From Hygrophila difformis (Eukaryota > Streptophyta > Magnoliopsida > Lamiales > Acanthaceae), in contig JAOANR010000014.1 in the NCBI GenBank assembly GCA_030278955.1, forward strand, positions 26,042,068 through 26,106,067: 64,000 nt of DNA. Direction: 5' to 3'. The notes below the pieces were generated by a model. That model made no database searches. It saw only the letters and a list, made by a program, of their open reading frames with translations, and was not told where the DNA came from. Position 1 is the stretch's first letter. Each line of letters opens with the position of its first letter. Shown here one piece after another: positions 34,158 to 45,100 of the stretch. A program made the translations under genes and the position numbers.

Positions 34158-34672
34158 TAGAGCTGTAAATAGAACAAACAGTTCGTGAGCTGAGCTCGTT
34201 TCGACACGTGTTCGTTCGTTAACAGCTCGTTCGGTAAGTTAAACGAACCGAGCTCAAACACATAATTTGGTTTGTGTGTTCGTTCGTTAAGTTCGCGAAC
34301 AGTTCGGAATTCTTTTTTAATGGAATATATATTATAAAAAATAAATATTTTATCTATTTGTTCTTTCCATTTTTTATTTTTATTAATTTCACATTTCTCT
34401 CATAAATTATATTACAATATACATTACATTTTCACACCTAATTTAATTCTAAAACAAATAAATTTATTAATAAAATAAATGGTTCGTTAACTGAGCTCGA
34501 CTAGGTTCGTGTTCGTTCATTATTAGCTCGTTCGTAAGGTTAAACGAACAGAGCTCAAACATGAAAATTGGCTCGTTAAGATTTTTGGCTCGGTTCGTGT
34601 TTGTTCGTTAAGCTTAACGAACAGAGCTCAAACACTTGAAGCTCGGTTCGGTTCGGCTCGTTTACAGCTCTA
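34158..34672. mobile_element. Non-autonomous hAT element with GTTCGTT repeats
   Basis: An exact 8-bp target duplication GGTATGGA (34150-34157 and 34673-34680) flanks the ends TAGAGCTGTAAA / TTTACAGCTCTA. Subterminal regions carry many GTTCGTT and AGCTCG motifs in both orientations. Length 515 bp. Confidence 0.9.
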
Positions 34673-34861
34673 GGTATGGACTACGGATTCTTACTACTAG
34701 AGTGGGAATAAGGAGGCTACCTATGGCCAACCTTACCATGCCTATTTTATAAATAAATCAGATCAAACAATTTTGAAAGCCAATTTAGCTAAATAGATTT
34801 AGATCGGGTTTGTTTTAAAAACTATTAGGCCAACCTATTAAAATTTATTTATCTATATATG

Positions 34862-34864
<3 letters not shown>

Positions 34865-34926
<62 letters not shown>
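34865..34926. repeat. (ATT)n microsatellite
   Basis: About 20 perfect ATT units, followed 20 bp later by a second short run (34944-34961). Confidence 0.95.
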
Positions 34927-34964
34927 GCATAGAAGTACGTGGTATTATTATTATTATTATTATA

Positions 34965-35227
34965 TACTTACTCCGTTCTTCGTTTATTGCCCCATTGGGT
35001 ATTTGCTACTATTCAACTACACACATTGATTTATAGTTTTATGATAGTTATACAAGTTCAAATATAGTCAAGTGTGATCTTATTAGATTTTGTCTCGTCT
35101 TGTAGTTTTTAAATATCGAACTTTTAAAATTTTTACTTGTACCGAACTTGAATTATTAATGATTTAAAATGTGCATTGGACAACGTGCAAAGTGGGTCCG
35201 TAGCAAATAATAAAAGACGATGAAATA
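34965..35227. mobile_element. Stowaway-type MITE, copy 4
   Basis: The left end is CTTACTCCGTTCTTCG. The interior shows CAAGTGTGATCTTATTAGATT and GTGCATTGGACAACGTG as in the family. The right end is degraded (AGACGATGAAATA). Confidence 0.7.
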
Positions 35228-35278
35228 TAAAAGTAGTTATTAATTCTATCAAGGCCAGCTTATCATCTAAAAATTCTA

Positions 35279-37834
35279 GGGAGTGGGGGGAGTCATCCGA
35301 GATGATGGGGGGACCGTGTTATTCGTGTTGGCAGATAGTATAGGAGTCACAGATTCCTCCGAGGCGGAGATCACTGCTATTAGCAGGGTTTGCGAGGCGC
35401 TAATTCGAGATCAAGGATTCCCTCTTCCGAAGTTGATGTTCGAATGTGACTCTAAAAATGTTGTAGGATGGTTGCAAGATCCGGGCAATATTCCGTGGAG
35501 GTTTTCTCACTTGTTGGGACCAATATTGGCTATTCTAAAGTTTGAAGGTGCAGTAAGAGTGAGACACATCTCAAGGGAGAGAAATAATTTGGCGGATAGT
35601 TGGGCCAGAGCTGGAGCGACAGGCGAAGCGAGGGTTGAGGAATGGTACTAAAGCCACATACAAGAGATGGAGAGCCTGCACCTTTGGGATTGAGAGGGCT
35701 TCTGGGTGATTCAGTTCTGTTGAATGTACGTTGCTATATATAGACTGTGGAGGCCGATGTTGTTGCTGTTATTTATTGCTGCTGAAAAAACCGAGTGGAT
35801 AGCAAATGCTGCTGCTGAGACAGTTGCTGCTCGGAATCATAATGTTGTTGCTGGTGCGGGGGCTTCTTGGAGATCCTCTTTTGTTGAAGTTGTTGCTGCA
35901 GACGGGACTTTGGAGGCTGGAAATAAAATGGAGTTGACAAAGGGGAGCTCCGAGTGGAGCATATATTGAGAGAACGAAATACTTTAGCTGATAAGTGGGC
36001 TAAGCGTGGAGCGCAGGGGATAGGGATGGTGGAAAGATGGTTTTGAAACTAATTACACAGATGCTGCTTGCTGTGGGAAGGGGTTGGTGGAAGACTTTTG
36101 CCGCTTGGTTCTGCCCTCCTGATACTCCAGGAGTGAAGGGATGTGATGGAGAGGGCGTTTAAATAAGGGAGCTGAGGCTAGGAAGGATGTGGTGACGCTT
36201 GGGGAAGCAAAGGAGAAGGCATATATTGATTTGTTTTGTTCAACTTACCCATTTTATTTTGCAGGTGAATCACTCATATTGGGAACTCGGTTGGGAATGT
36301 TGATGAGGGTCCAATTGTTTAAGCTAAAGTCTAGAGGGATCAAAGCTACTGCCGAAAGGTGCTATCACTATGGAGCATGACGTTGCTACCTATGTTAAGG
36401 CGCCTCTGAAATCGATAATGTTGCGACCTATGTTAAGGCGCCTCCGAAATCGATAATTGCTTATTGCGGACTGATGCAGATTGAGGATTCGGCTCTATGA
36501 CATCAAATCATGGGGCTAACAGAGATAACACTGGACAGGAGAAAGAAAAGTCTTAAGCCGGGTGAACGCAATAGAGGTGATGTTCTTTATGACAGACACT
36601 CTTGAACATGCTTTATTTCGCATAGTTAAACCTACCTTGGTCAATTCAATACTTCGAATTTGATAAGGGCAGATTGCATTCCTTGTCTGATTTGGCTGCT
36701 TATCCCTTGTTCTATTTCCTATTCCACTTGATTCATGTCAAGAGATAATAGACACATTCCAGGGACTGCCTTAATCCATTGAACCGAAGGGAACCCCACT
36801 GTCATAGCACTTTGTATATTACCCTCCCAGTAATCCCCCCTTACAACTATGAAAGCAATGATCCTACGCCTCCCTATAAACTAGCCTCACATACTCCCCT
36901 AGCCTTTGGGAATAACAGGATCTATCTATGCAGTCCAATAGGATACTACTGTGTTCCAAGTATGGAGCTAGAAGTGTACTCCTGTATAGTGTTGATATTC
37001 CTCAATTTATTAGATTGAATCCCCAACAACCTTGAAGATGGGGTCTGTAAAGATCGACGTCGGGATGTCTTGGGTAGTCGGGTTATCCCTTGAAAAAAAA
37101 ATAGAAAAAAAAAAGAAAAAAAAGAGAAAAAGGGGAAAAAAAAACAAAAACAAAAATAAATAGTGATAAGTTTCAGGATGTTTTATGAGAAGGGGGATTG
37201 GTTGAAGTTTAGGAGTCTGTGTTATTTGAAAAGCAATTCGTACAGGTAGTTTGGGAATTGAGAAAAAGAGTCTTGTAACATGTCTTCATTAGTAGTCTGA
37301 AAGTTGTGTGCAATGCATAGATAGAATCTCTTTTCCCTTTACCCGTTGCCTCATCCGTCCTCCAGCCTAGTCCCTGCGCATCTTTGAGTTCTTTCGGTTC
37401 GTTGTATTTGTTTTGACCATTAGAGTAGGGGAGATGTGCGTCTTGAAGCATGCTCACAGAGTGTCTCTTATAAATATCACTTGAGGTCCTTACAGCTTGC
37501 TCACCTGAAGTGTACCAGTACATGCCATTGTTGTTGGTAGGCGTGGTGGGAATGGAGAATTTTGTTAAACTCTACTTGGAGTTCGCACATTTGGAATTCT
37601 TGCAAGCCAGCTATAGTGGGGAGCTTATCGCCGAGGTCATCTGCTACTAACAATTTGATGATGGGTTGATGTAATATGTCTGTCTCGTTATTGTCTTTTC
37701 CAATCCAATCTTCCATTTGTTCACTGGTAATAGTTATCTTAGCTTAGATAGGATTCGGCCTTTTTTCATCGCTTGATGTAATATGTTTGTCTGATTCCGA
37801 ATGGAATATAATATTGTTGCTCTAAAAAAAAAAA
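35279..37834 (+). mobile_element. 5'-truncated LINE with 17-bp target duplication
   Basis: A 17-bp duplication ATCATCTAAAAATTCTA lies at 35262-35278 and 37835-37851, and the insert ends in a poly-A run (37824-37834). It begins inside ORF2: 35283-35651 encodes most of a ribonuclease H domain (DSIGVTDSSEAEITAISRVC, then FECDSKNVVGWL, ending VEEWY stop). The rest is a 2.1-kb 3' region. A second, diverged copy of the RNase H C-terminus lies at 35945-36046 (ELRVEHILRERNTLADKW). The RNase H is about 75% like that of the LINE at 42-48 kb, so both belong to one family. The exact duplication implies a fairly recent insertion. Confidence 0.9.
36380..36456 (+). repeat. Tandem duplication of about 39 bp in the LINE 3' region
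   Basis: ACCTATGTTAAGGCGCCTC followed by GAAATCGATAAT occurs twice in a row with single-base differences. Confidence 0.8.
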
Positions 37835-37851
37835 ATCATCTAAAAATTCTA

Positions 37852-39010
37852 AATTCTAAAGCTTCTAAAAAGCTAAATAATTCTCTCTGTATCTTTCATT
37901 CTTCTTAATCTCATCAAATAATTCTTCGTCTCGTCCTGCAACTTTCCAAAGCCAAATATTACGCATTAGTCTTCTCTTCTACACGATCGAACCTAAGAAG
38001 GTAAAGTATAAACAATCATCTCTGCAATTCGTCTTCTTTTTCTCTTCAGATTTGTCAAATGATTTATTCTTTCATTACTATATGCCCTGTTTGGCAAATA
38101 AGCTAAATGAAATTAGCTTATTCTAGTCAATTTAACATAAATTAGTTTATTTAAAAAAACAAAATAACTTAAATGCCCTGTTTGGAAAATAATCTAAATA
38201 AAATTAGCTTATTCCAGTCAATTTAAGGTAAATTAGCTTATTTAAAAACACAAAATAACTTAAAATATTGTTCAATGACTCTTTTTGAAACCGCTGCAAA
38301 TAGCATCATTTTGGAATTAACTTATTCTAAACAAAAAAATTGCCTCAAAACTGTCAAACAACTAATTTTAACTAATTTATTACTCAAATTATTCACATAA
38401 TCGGTTAACAACTAACAACTAATTTCCGAACAGGCTCATAGTCTTTGCATATGTGTTTGACTTAGATTTTTAATTTTAATGGGCATGCGTTGGTGTTTTC
38501 CAATTGTCAAAATTCTCCTGCAGGTCACTCATGCGAAAAATTTGATGAATTTGTATTTGTATAGATAAGGTTGCTTTCTTGGATGAGGTGGGAGTTGGAG
38601 TTCGCACATATTATGATGACAAACAAATGGTAGCTAGAATATGCAGGTTCCATTAATTTGTTTGTGGATGCTATTCACTAATATACGCTTTAAATTAAAC
38701 AATATTTATTAATCTATTTATTATATTAATTAAATTAATCAATAAATAAAAAAAAATTAAAAAAAATACTGCCCGTATGCAGACACAGCACGTGCACACG
38801 GTGAAAAACACTAGTTGTGATATATCTATAATAAATTCTGATATTTTTTTTTCTGCCTTATAGCCTTCATTAATTTCAATTTATCATTCTTACTTTTAAG
38901 TAGTTAATCCGTCATTATATGCTCATTTTTTATCAACGACTCTTAAAAAAAGAGATAATAATTTTTTTAGGCCCTCAAGAATGAATCATTTCTAGATTTT
39001 GGCCATTATT
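37852..39010. other. Gene-poor region with exon-like fragments and a MITE
   Basis: 37900-38000 looks like a plus-strand 5' UTR exon ending AAGAAG|GTAAAG. 38574-38647 encodes DEVGVGVRTYYDDKQMVARI in one frame, ending CAG|GTTCC. These could be remains of one gene, not recognised. A Tourist-like MITE (38083-38440) separates them. 38770-38815 carries a CACGGTGAAAAACACTAG end common to many plant transposons. Confidence 0.3.
38083..38440. mobile_element. Tourist-like MITE with internal duplication
   Basis: Ends ATGCCCTGTTTGGCAAATAAG-like at the left and CCGAACAGGCTCAT at the right are inverted. An 88-bp segment (from GCCCTGTTTGG to AAATAACTTAAA) is present twice in tandem at the left. Confidence 0.55.
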
Positions 39011-39019
39011 TTTCATTTA

Positions 39020-40992
39020 GGTGGCATTTGGTTCTGAGGATCCAAGATTCCCAATCTTTGATAAGAAATGTAATATGCACGCGTTTGGTTCGGGGCATCT
39101 TTACTTGGGAATGTCACATTCCCATCGACGTGGGAATATTATAGGTTTTTTGTGGGAATGTGTTTCCCACCTGGAGGGCAGGTAATCTTAGATTACCACC
39201 TTCGTTTTGCCTACTTTCATACCAATTTGGCTTCTTTACCCTCATTTTTATACTTATTTTATTTTTTAAAATTAAATATTTGTATTCTAAAAAATGATAA
39301 TATATAAAATTTTGATTTTTAAAATCAACTGAAAAATTTTAAATTATTTAAACATGTTTTTTAATATATATATATATATACTCATATTTTCTTAAAATTT
39401 ATTTATCTTCTATATATAAAATAAAAATAATAAGTATTTAGAGACATTAAATGACGGAAAAAAGGATAAATAGGTCCTTTTTCTTTTCAAAAAATTCAAA
39501 TCAGTCCTTTTTCTATTTTATTACCAAAACAGTCCTCTACAAATGCTAATTATGTCCAAATCAGTCCTTTTTTCACTAATTATATTCTAATTGCTGACGT
39601 GGCAAGGGTTTTAATTTAAACCTGACACGTGTGCATAATATTAGTCCTTTTTCTTTTATCTTTTGCCAATTCAGTCCTAAACTTTTATTTTGTTCTATTT
39701 AGTCCTCTATCCCAATCACTCATTTTTATATTAATTGGCCTCAAACCTTTCAAATTATTTCATTTTAGGCCCAAAACCTTAAATTTTTTATTATTACTAA
39801 TACATTTATCAAATAAATGCCCAAGATACTTCTGTAAATAAAATTAAATACCAAACCTCATACATTGGGTTTGACCGCCTTGTTACCGGGTCTTCAAAGT
39901 TCCGAATTTTACGAACTCTCTCTAACCACCCGACCGTAACGATGGTTCATTGGTTCTGGTTTCCTTCAGCAACAATCAGCACAATCATACTTTGTGGACA
40001 ATAAAATTCAGGCTATTTTTTTAATATTTTTAATAATATTAATATTTTTCAATAAAACCAAGGCTTCCTGTATCCATAACCTTCCAAAAATTCAAGTTAA
40101 ATCATTTACTCAAATATTGCTACATCCTAAGGTAGGACGCAAAGTAAGATTCTGTTGATTGTTACTGAAGGAAACCAAAACCAATGAACAATCGGTTGCG
40201 GTCGAGTGGTTATTAGAGAGAGTCCGTAAAATTCCGGTACTTGAAAGACCCGATAACAAAGCAGTCGAACCCAATATATGAGGTTTGGTGTTTAATTTTA
40301 TTTATGGAAGTATGTTGTGCATTTATTTGATAAATGGATTAGTAATAATAAAAAATTTAAGGTTCTGGGCCTAAAATGAAATAATTTGAAAGGTTTGAGG
40401 CCAATTAATATAAAAATGAGTGATTGGGGTAGATGACTAAATAGAACAAAATAAAAGTTTAGGACTGAATTGACAAAAGATAAAAGAAAAAGGACTAATA
40501 TTATGCACACGTGTCAGGTTTAAATTAAAACCCTTGCCACGTCAGCAATTAGAATATAATTAGTGAAAAAAGGACTGATTTGAACATAATTAGCATTTGT
40601 AGAGGACTGTTTTGGTAATAAATAGAAAAAGGACTGATTTGAATTTTTTGAAAAGAAAAAGGACCTATTTATCCTTTTTTCCTTAAATGACTAGTTATCA
40701 TATAATAAATTATATATAAAGAATTTTTATTTAAAAATATAAATCGACTGAAATATTTTCTATTGTGTAGCAACATGGTATATTTATAACATCCATTCAA
40801 TTGAAATTGAAGGACATTATAGTAAATTAATTAGATCTGGAAATATGATCAGATTCTCAATTTAACCAAACGCAATAATATTAAAACATCAAAAAATAAG
40901 ATTCCTGGCAATCTCATATACCAGTAATCTTACATTCCCAGCAATCACATTTCCACTAGTAATCTAAGACCCCCCCAACCAAACGCACAGTT
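39020..40992. mobile_element. Transposon with GTGCGTTTGGTT ends, interrupted by a foldback
   Basis: Left GGTGGCATTTGGTTC and right AACCAAACGCACAG are inverted. Inner sequence (GGGAATGTCACATTCCC at the left, TTACATTCCCAGCAATC at the right) also shows inverted similarity. The Mutator-like foldback 39456-40682 lies within. Confidence 0.5.
39456..40682. mobile_element. Mutator-like foldback element, arms about 540 bp
   Basis: A perfect 9-bp target duplication TTAAATGAC (39447-39455 and 40683-40691) flanks two arms, 39456-39998 and about 40142-40682, that are nearly exact reverse complements, beginning GGAAAAAAGGATAAATAGG. The loop is about 140 bp. A 9-bp duplication with long terminal repeats is the signature of Mutator-like elements. 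It encodes no transposase; the mirrored 70-codon frames in the two arms are by-products of the inverted repeat. Confidence 0.9.
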
Positions 40993-41965
40993 AAAATTTT
41001 GAGCCGTTATAAGGATGTGTGGACCCAGGAAAAGGGCCAAACGGGCCGCATGTTGTTCAAATCACCTCTTTATGGTACAAAAGTGGAAATCAACTCCTTC
41101 TGATAGCGTATTTAAGTTTTTTTTACCTTTTATATAATTTTAATAAATAGTATTCATCCAATCCTATTATTTATGTTCAACTTTCCTTTTTTGACTGCTC
41201 GAAAAAAAAAAAAAACAAAACAAAACTAAGTACTACTTAATAACAGCGTGTCAAACCACATCTCGAGGAGAAATGCTGAAATAAGGTTGCTCAATGCCTC
41301 AATATTTTTCTGTCACACCAATGTGTGTCTTTCCCATCGGAGACCCATCATCCCCCTAATCTTCAATTTTATTTCACCTTCTCTTGATGGTTGGAGAGTC
41401 TTATTTTTTCTAATGTCATTTCGTAAAGAAATCTATGTTAGCAACCGAAAAATTCTGTAGCTAATGTTTCTTTCCAGAAAAATATTTTTATTTTTTATTC
41501 TCTTTAGTGTATTTTTATTTTATTGAGAGCCCAACTTACGCAAATTACAAAGAGGATAGAGGGAATTGATAGGGGGCACAAGAGAAACCGGACCCCTCTC
41601 GTGCCCCCAACCTGAGGTTGAGGGGTCTTTGGTGGGAATATATATATTTGTGTGACAGAGCAGTACGAAGGCACTGACCAACCTCATTTTATCAGTTGGC
41701 TCGAGATATAATTTGACACATTGTTATTAAATAGTTATTTTTTTATTCAAGATGCCAAAAGAGGAAAGTGAGACATAAATAATGTGATGAAATGAATATT
41801 ATTTATTTTAATTATATAAATAAAAAATAAAAAACTTAAATAGGTCATCAGAAAATGCAATTTTCACTTTTGGGCTGTAAATAGGCGATTTGAACAACAC
41901 ACGGCCCGTTTGGCCATTTTTCTGGGTCCGACATCCTTGTAGTGATCCAAAACTCTAAATTAAAA
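40985..41965. mobile_element. Inverted-repeat element, arms about 200 bp
   Basis: The left arm (about 40990-41195, with AGGGCCAAACGGGCCG and GTTGTTCAAATC) is matched in reverse complement at about 41740-41960 (CGGCCCGTTTGGCC, GATTTGAACAACA). The centre contains a short coding-like frame and a decayed SINE (41525-41650). Confidence 0.6.
41525..41650 (-). mobile_element. Decayed SINE
   Basis: GAGAGCCCAACTTACGCAAA and CCCCCAACCTGAGGTTGAGG resemble the body and head of the minus-strand SINEs at 31.8-32.2 kb, with the B box damaged. Confidence 0.4.
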
Positions 41966-42189
41966 AAGAATGACCAAAATTTAGAAATGACTCCTTCTGA
42001 TTGCCTAAAAAAATTATTATCTCCTTAAAGAAGCACGTAGGCGCTGATTAATCGCTAACTAATTCAAAATTATTTTTCCAAAGTAAATCTATATATTAAT
42101 ATAACAAAATATTGAGAAAATATTCATATATATTTTAAAAAGATATAATTGATTACAACTATATAATATAAATTATTTGATGGTAAAGG

Positions 42190-45100
42190 GGATAGGGGTG
42201 ATTGCTTCGCTCCACTTCAGTTTACTACCTTTCAAACATCGAATGGGGTACGACTAATTGATTACATGGAGGCTGAAGTTATCTGTGATTTAGCTAGGAG
42301 CTTGGGTTTGGGGTGTTTGAAAGGGAGGGTGGAGGCTGTACTAAGGGTGAGGGAGGAGTTGGAAGGTCAGTAGACCTGGGGTATGCTGTTGAGAGACTAT
42401 GCTAATCATGAAGATTATATCCTGTAATCTGAGGGACTTGAATGGGGGTGTGAGAAGGAGGGCGGTAACAAGGATTTGTAAGAAGTATAGGCCTTTGATG
42501 TTGTGTTGTCAAGAAACAAAGATGAGCGAGATCAAAGATCGGTTGGTGCATCGGCTGTGGGGATCGAAGGGCTGCGAATTCTGTTTCCAACCGGCTGTCG
42601 GGAATGCCGGGGGTTTACTTTTGATTTAGGAATCCAGTGACTGCAAGCTTGAGTTGGTTGAGAAATATCACCACTTTGTTTGGGTGAAAGGAAGGTTTAG
42701 AGGTTGGGATGTAGTCGTTAATATTGTATGCATACATGCTCCTAATAACCGCAGAGAAAGGGCTAACTTTTGGAGGCTTATGGCTAGCAAATGTTCAACT
42801 GATAATGGAGAATTGTGGTGTCTAGGAGGGGACTTTAATGCGGTAATGCTGGAAGGCGAGAGAGTGGGAGTCAGCGAGGATCCAGGTTCTAATAGGGACT
42901 TTGCGGAGTTTACAGACCAATTGGGATTGGTGGATTTACCATTGGAAGGGGGTCTATTTACTTGGTATGGTAGGGGAGGTCAGGCTAGGAGTAGATTGGA
43001 TAGGTTCCTCCTTTCTCCAGGGTGGCTTTGTCTTAAGAGCGTTGTCTCTCAACGGAGGTGTGACTCGGTGCTCTCGGACCATTACCCGGTGGTGTTAATT
43101 GTTGGTGAAAAGCAGTGGGGTCCTAAACCATTTCGATATTACAATTATTGGTTGGAAGAAAGAGGTTTCGAAGAGCTTGTGCGGGGTGCTTGGGAAGGGG
43201 GGGACATGGACAGGGGACCTGTCAATTCGAGTGGAGGCTTGTTTGGTAAGCTTAGGGTGGTTAAAAAGAGGATTAGAGAGTGGGAGGGCTATGGGGATAA
43301 AGTATTAGAGAATCGGATTCAGGACTTATTGGTTAAGATTGGTGAGCTTGAAGTGAGATTGGATGAGGGGAGGGGGGATGAGCAGGTCAGGGAAGAGTGG
43401 CTTGGGAAGAGAGGGGAGCTTTGGAAGGTGTTCATGGCGGAAGAGAGAAGGTGGTACCAAAAGTCGAGGGTGAGGTGGTTGAAGGATGGGGACAATAATA
43501 CTAAGTTTTTCCATGCTGTGGCCTCCATTAATAGGAGGAGAAACTATATAGGGGCGGTTAGATGGGGTGGCCGTATGGTGGAAGATCCGGCTGAGGTAAA
43601 GGAGGCGGCAATGTCTTATTTCCAATCTGTTTTTGCAAAAGACAGGGAAGAGCTATTTTCGGTAGAGAACATTGGATTTTCCAGGTTGGATGATGGAGAG
43701 AGATGCTGGCTGGAAAGAGGATTCACCGAGGAAGAAGTTAAAGCCGCTATTTGGAGCTGTGACAGTGATCGAGCCCCTGGGCCAGACGGTTTTAATATAG
43801 GTTTCTTTAAAAATTTCTGGGAATCGGTGAAAATGGATGTGTTGGGGATTTTCAAAAGGTTGGAAGAGCAAGGCACTCTACCTAGAGAGGCATGGGGGTC
43901 GTTTATAGCTTTGATTCCAAAGATTGAGATGCCATTGGAGTTTAGTGATTTTCGACCCATCTCCTTGGTGGGCAGCGTGTATAAGATTGTTGCGAAAGTA
44001 CTATCCAGGAGATTACAACATGTTCTAGATGGTTTGGTCGGAAAGGCGCAGATGGGGTTTGTCAAAGGCCGGAAAATCCTAGATGGGGCATTGATTGCGG
44101 CAGAAGTTATCCAATCGACAAAAGAAGCTGGCCGAAGGGGTTTTGTAGTGAAACTTGACTTTGCAAAGGCGTATGATAACGTCTCATGGGAGGTGGTTTG
44201 CCGGGTAATGGTCGGTATGGGTTTCGGGGATACTTGGATAAAATGGATCAAAGGGTGTGTGGAGTCGGCTATAGCGGCAGTTCTGGTTAATGGTTCACCA
44301 ACCAAGTTTTTCAAGATGAATAAAGGGTTGCGGCAAGGAGACCCGCTGTCACCATATATTTTTGTTTTGGTGGCGGAAACTTTTAACAGGCTGTTGCTAA
44401 ATGCCTCGGCAGAGAACAGGTATTCGGGGCTAGTTTGTGGCGCAAGTGGTCCAGTCATTACACATCTTTAGTATGCAGATGACATAGTGTTATTTTGTGA
44501 AGGGTCAGTCGAACAAGTGGTGTTAATCAAAAGAATTTTGTGTTGTCTTACATTGGCGACTGGATTGAGGATAAATTTTAGGAAGTCCTGCTTATTCGGC
44601 ATAAATTGTCCAGAAGACTTGGTTCAGGAAGCGGCGGATATTCTTGGATGTGGTGTTGGTGAATGGCCGATGAAGTACTTGGGAGTGCCTATTGGTGGTA
44701 GAATTAATGGGACGGACTTATGGAATCCGTGTTTGGAGAATATGGAGAAGAAACTGAGGGGATGGCAGGGAAGACTCCTTATGCAGGCTGGGCGGCTGTG
44801 CTTAATCAACTCTGTTCTTGGAAGCTTGCCGGTCTATTTCCTATCACTGTTAAGATCCCCAAGACAGTGGTGGATAGATTGGAAAAACTTAAGCGGTGAT
44901 TTTTTTGGAATGAATAGAATGGGGTTAGAAAGTTACATACGGTAAGTTGGGAGAAGCTATGTCAGCTCAAGGAGGAAGGGGGACTTCAAATTCGGAATTT
45001 ACATGATTTCAATATTGCCTTGTTGAACAAATGGAGATGGAGATTTGGAAACGAACTAGGTCTTTGGAAGGACGTGATAATCGCCAAATACTACAATGGA

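Noticed and set aside
39629..40510. Pair of nearly identical 70-codon proteins on opposite strands
   Set aside because: They are produced by the inverted repeat of the foldback element and are low-complexity hydrophobic translations, not a duplicated gene.
43616..44458. 280-codon minus-strand frame
   Set aside because: Exact antisense of the LINE reverse transcriptase; Ser/Pro-rich composition expected from a complementary frame.
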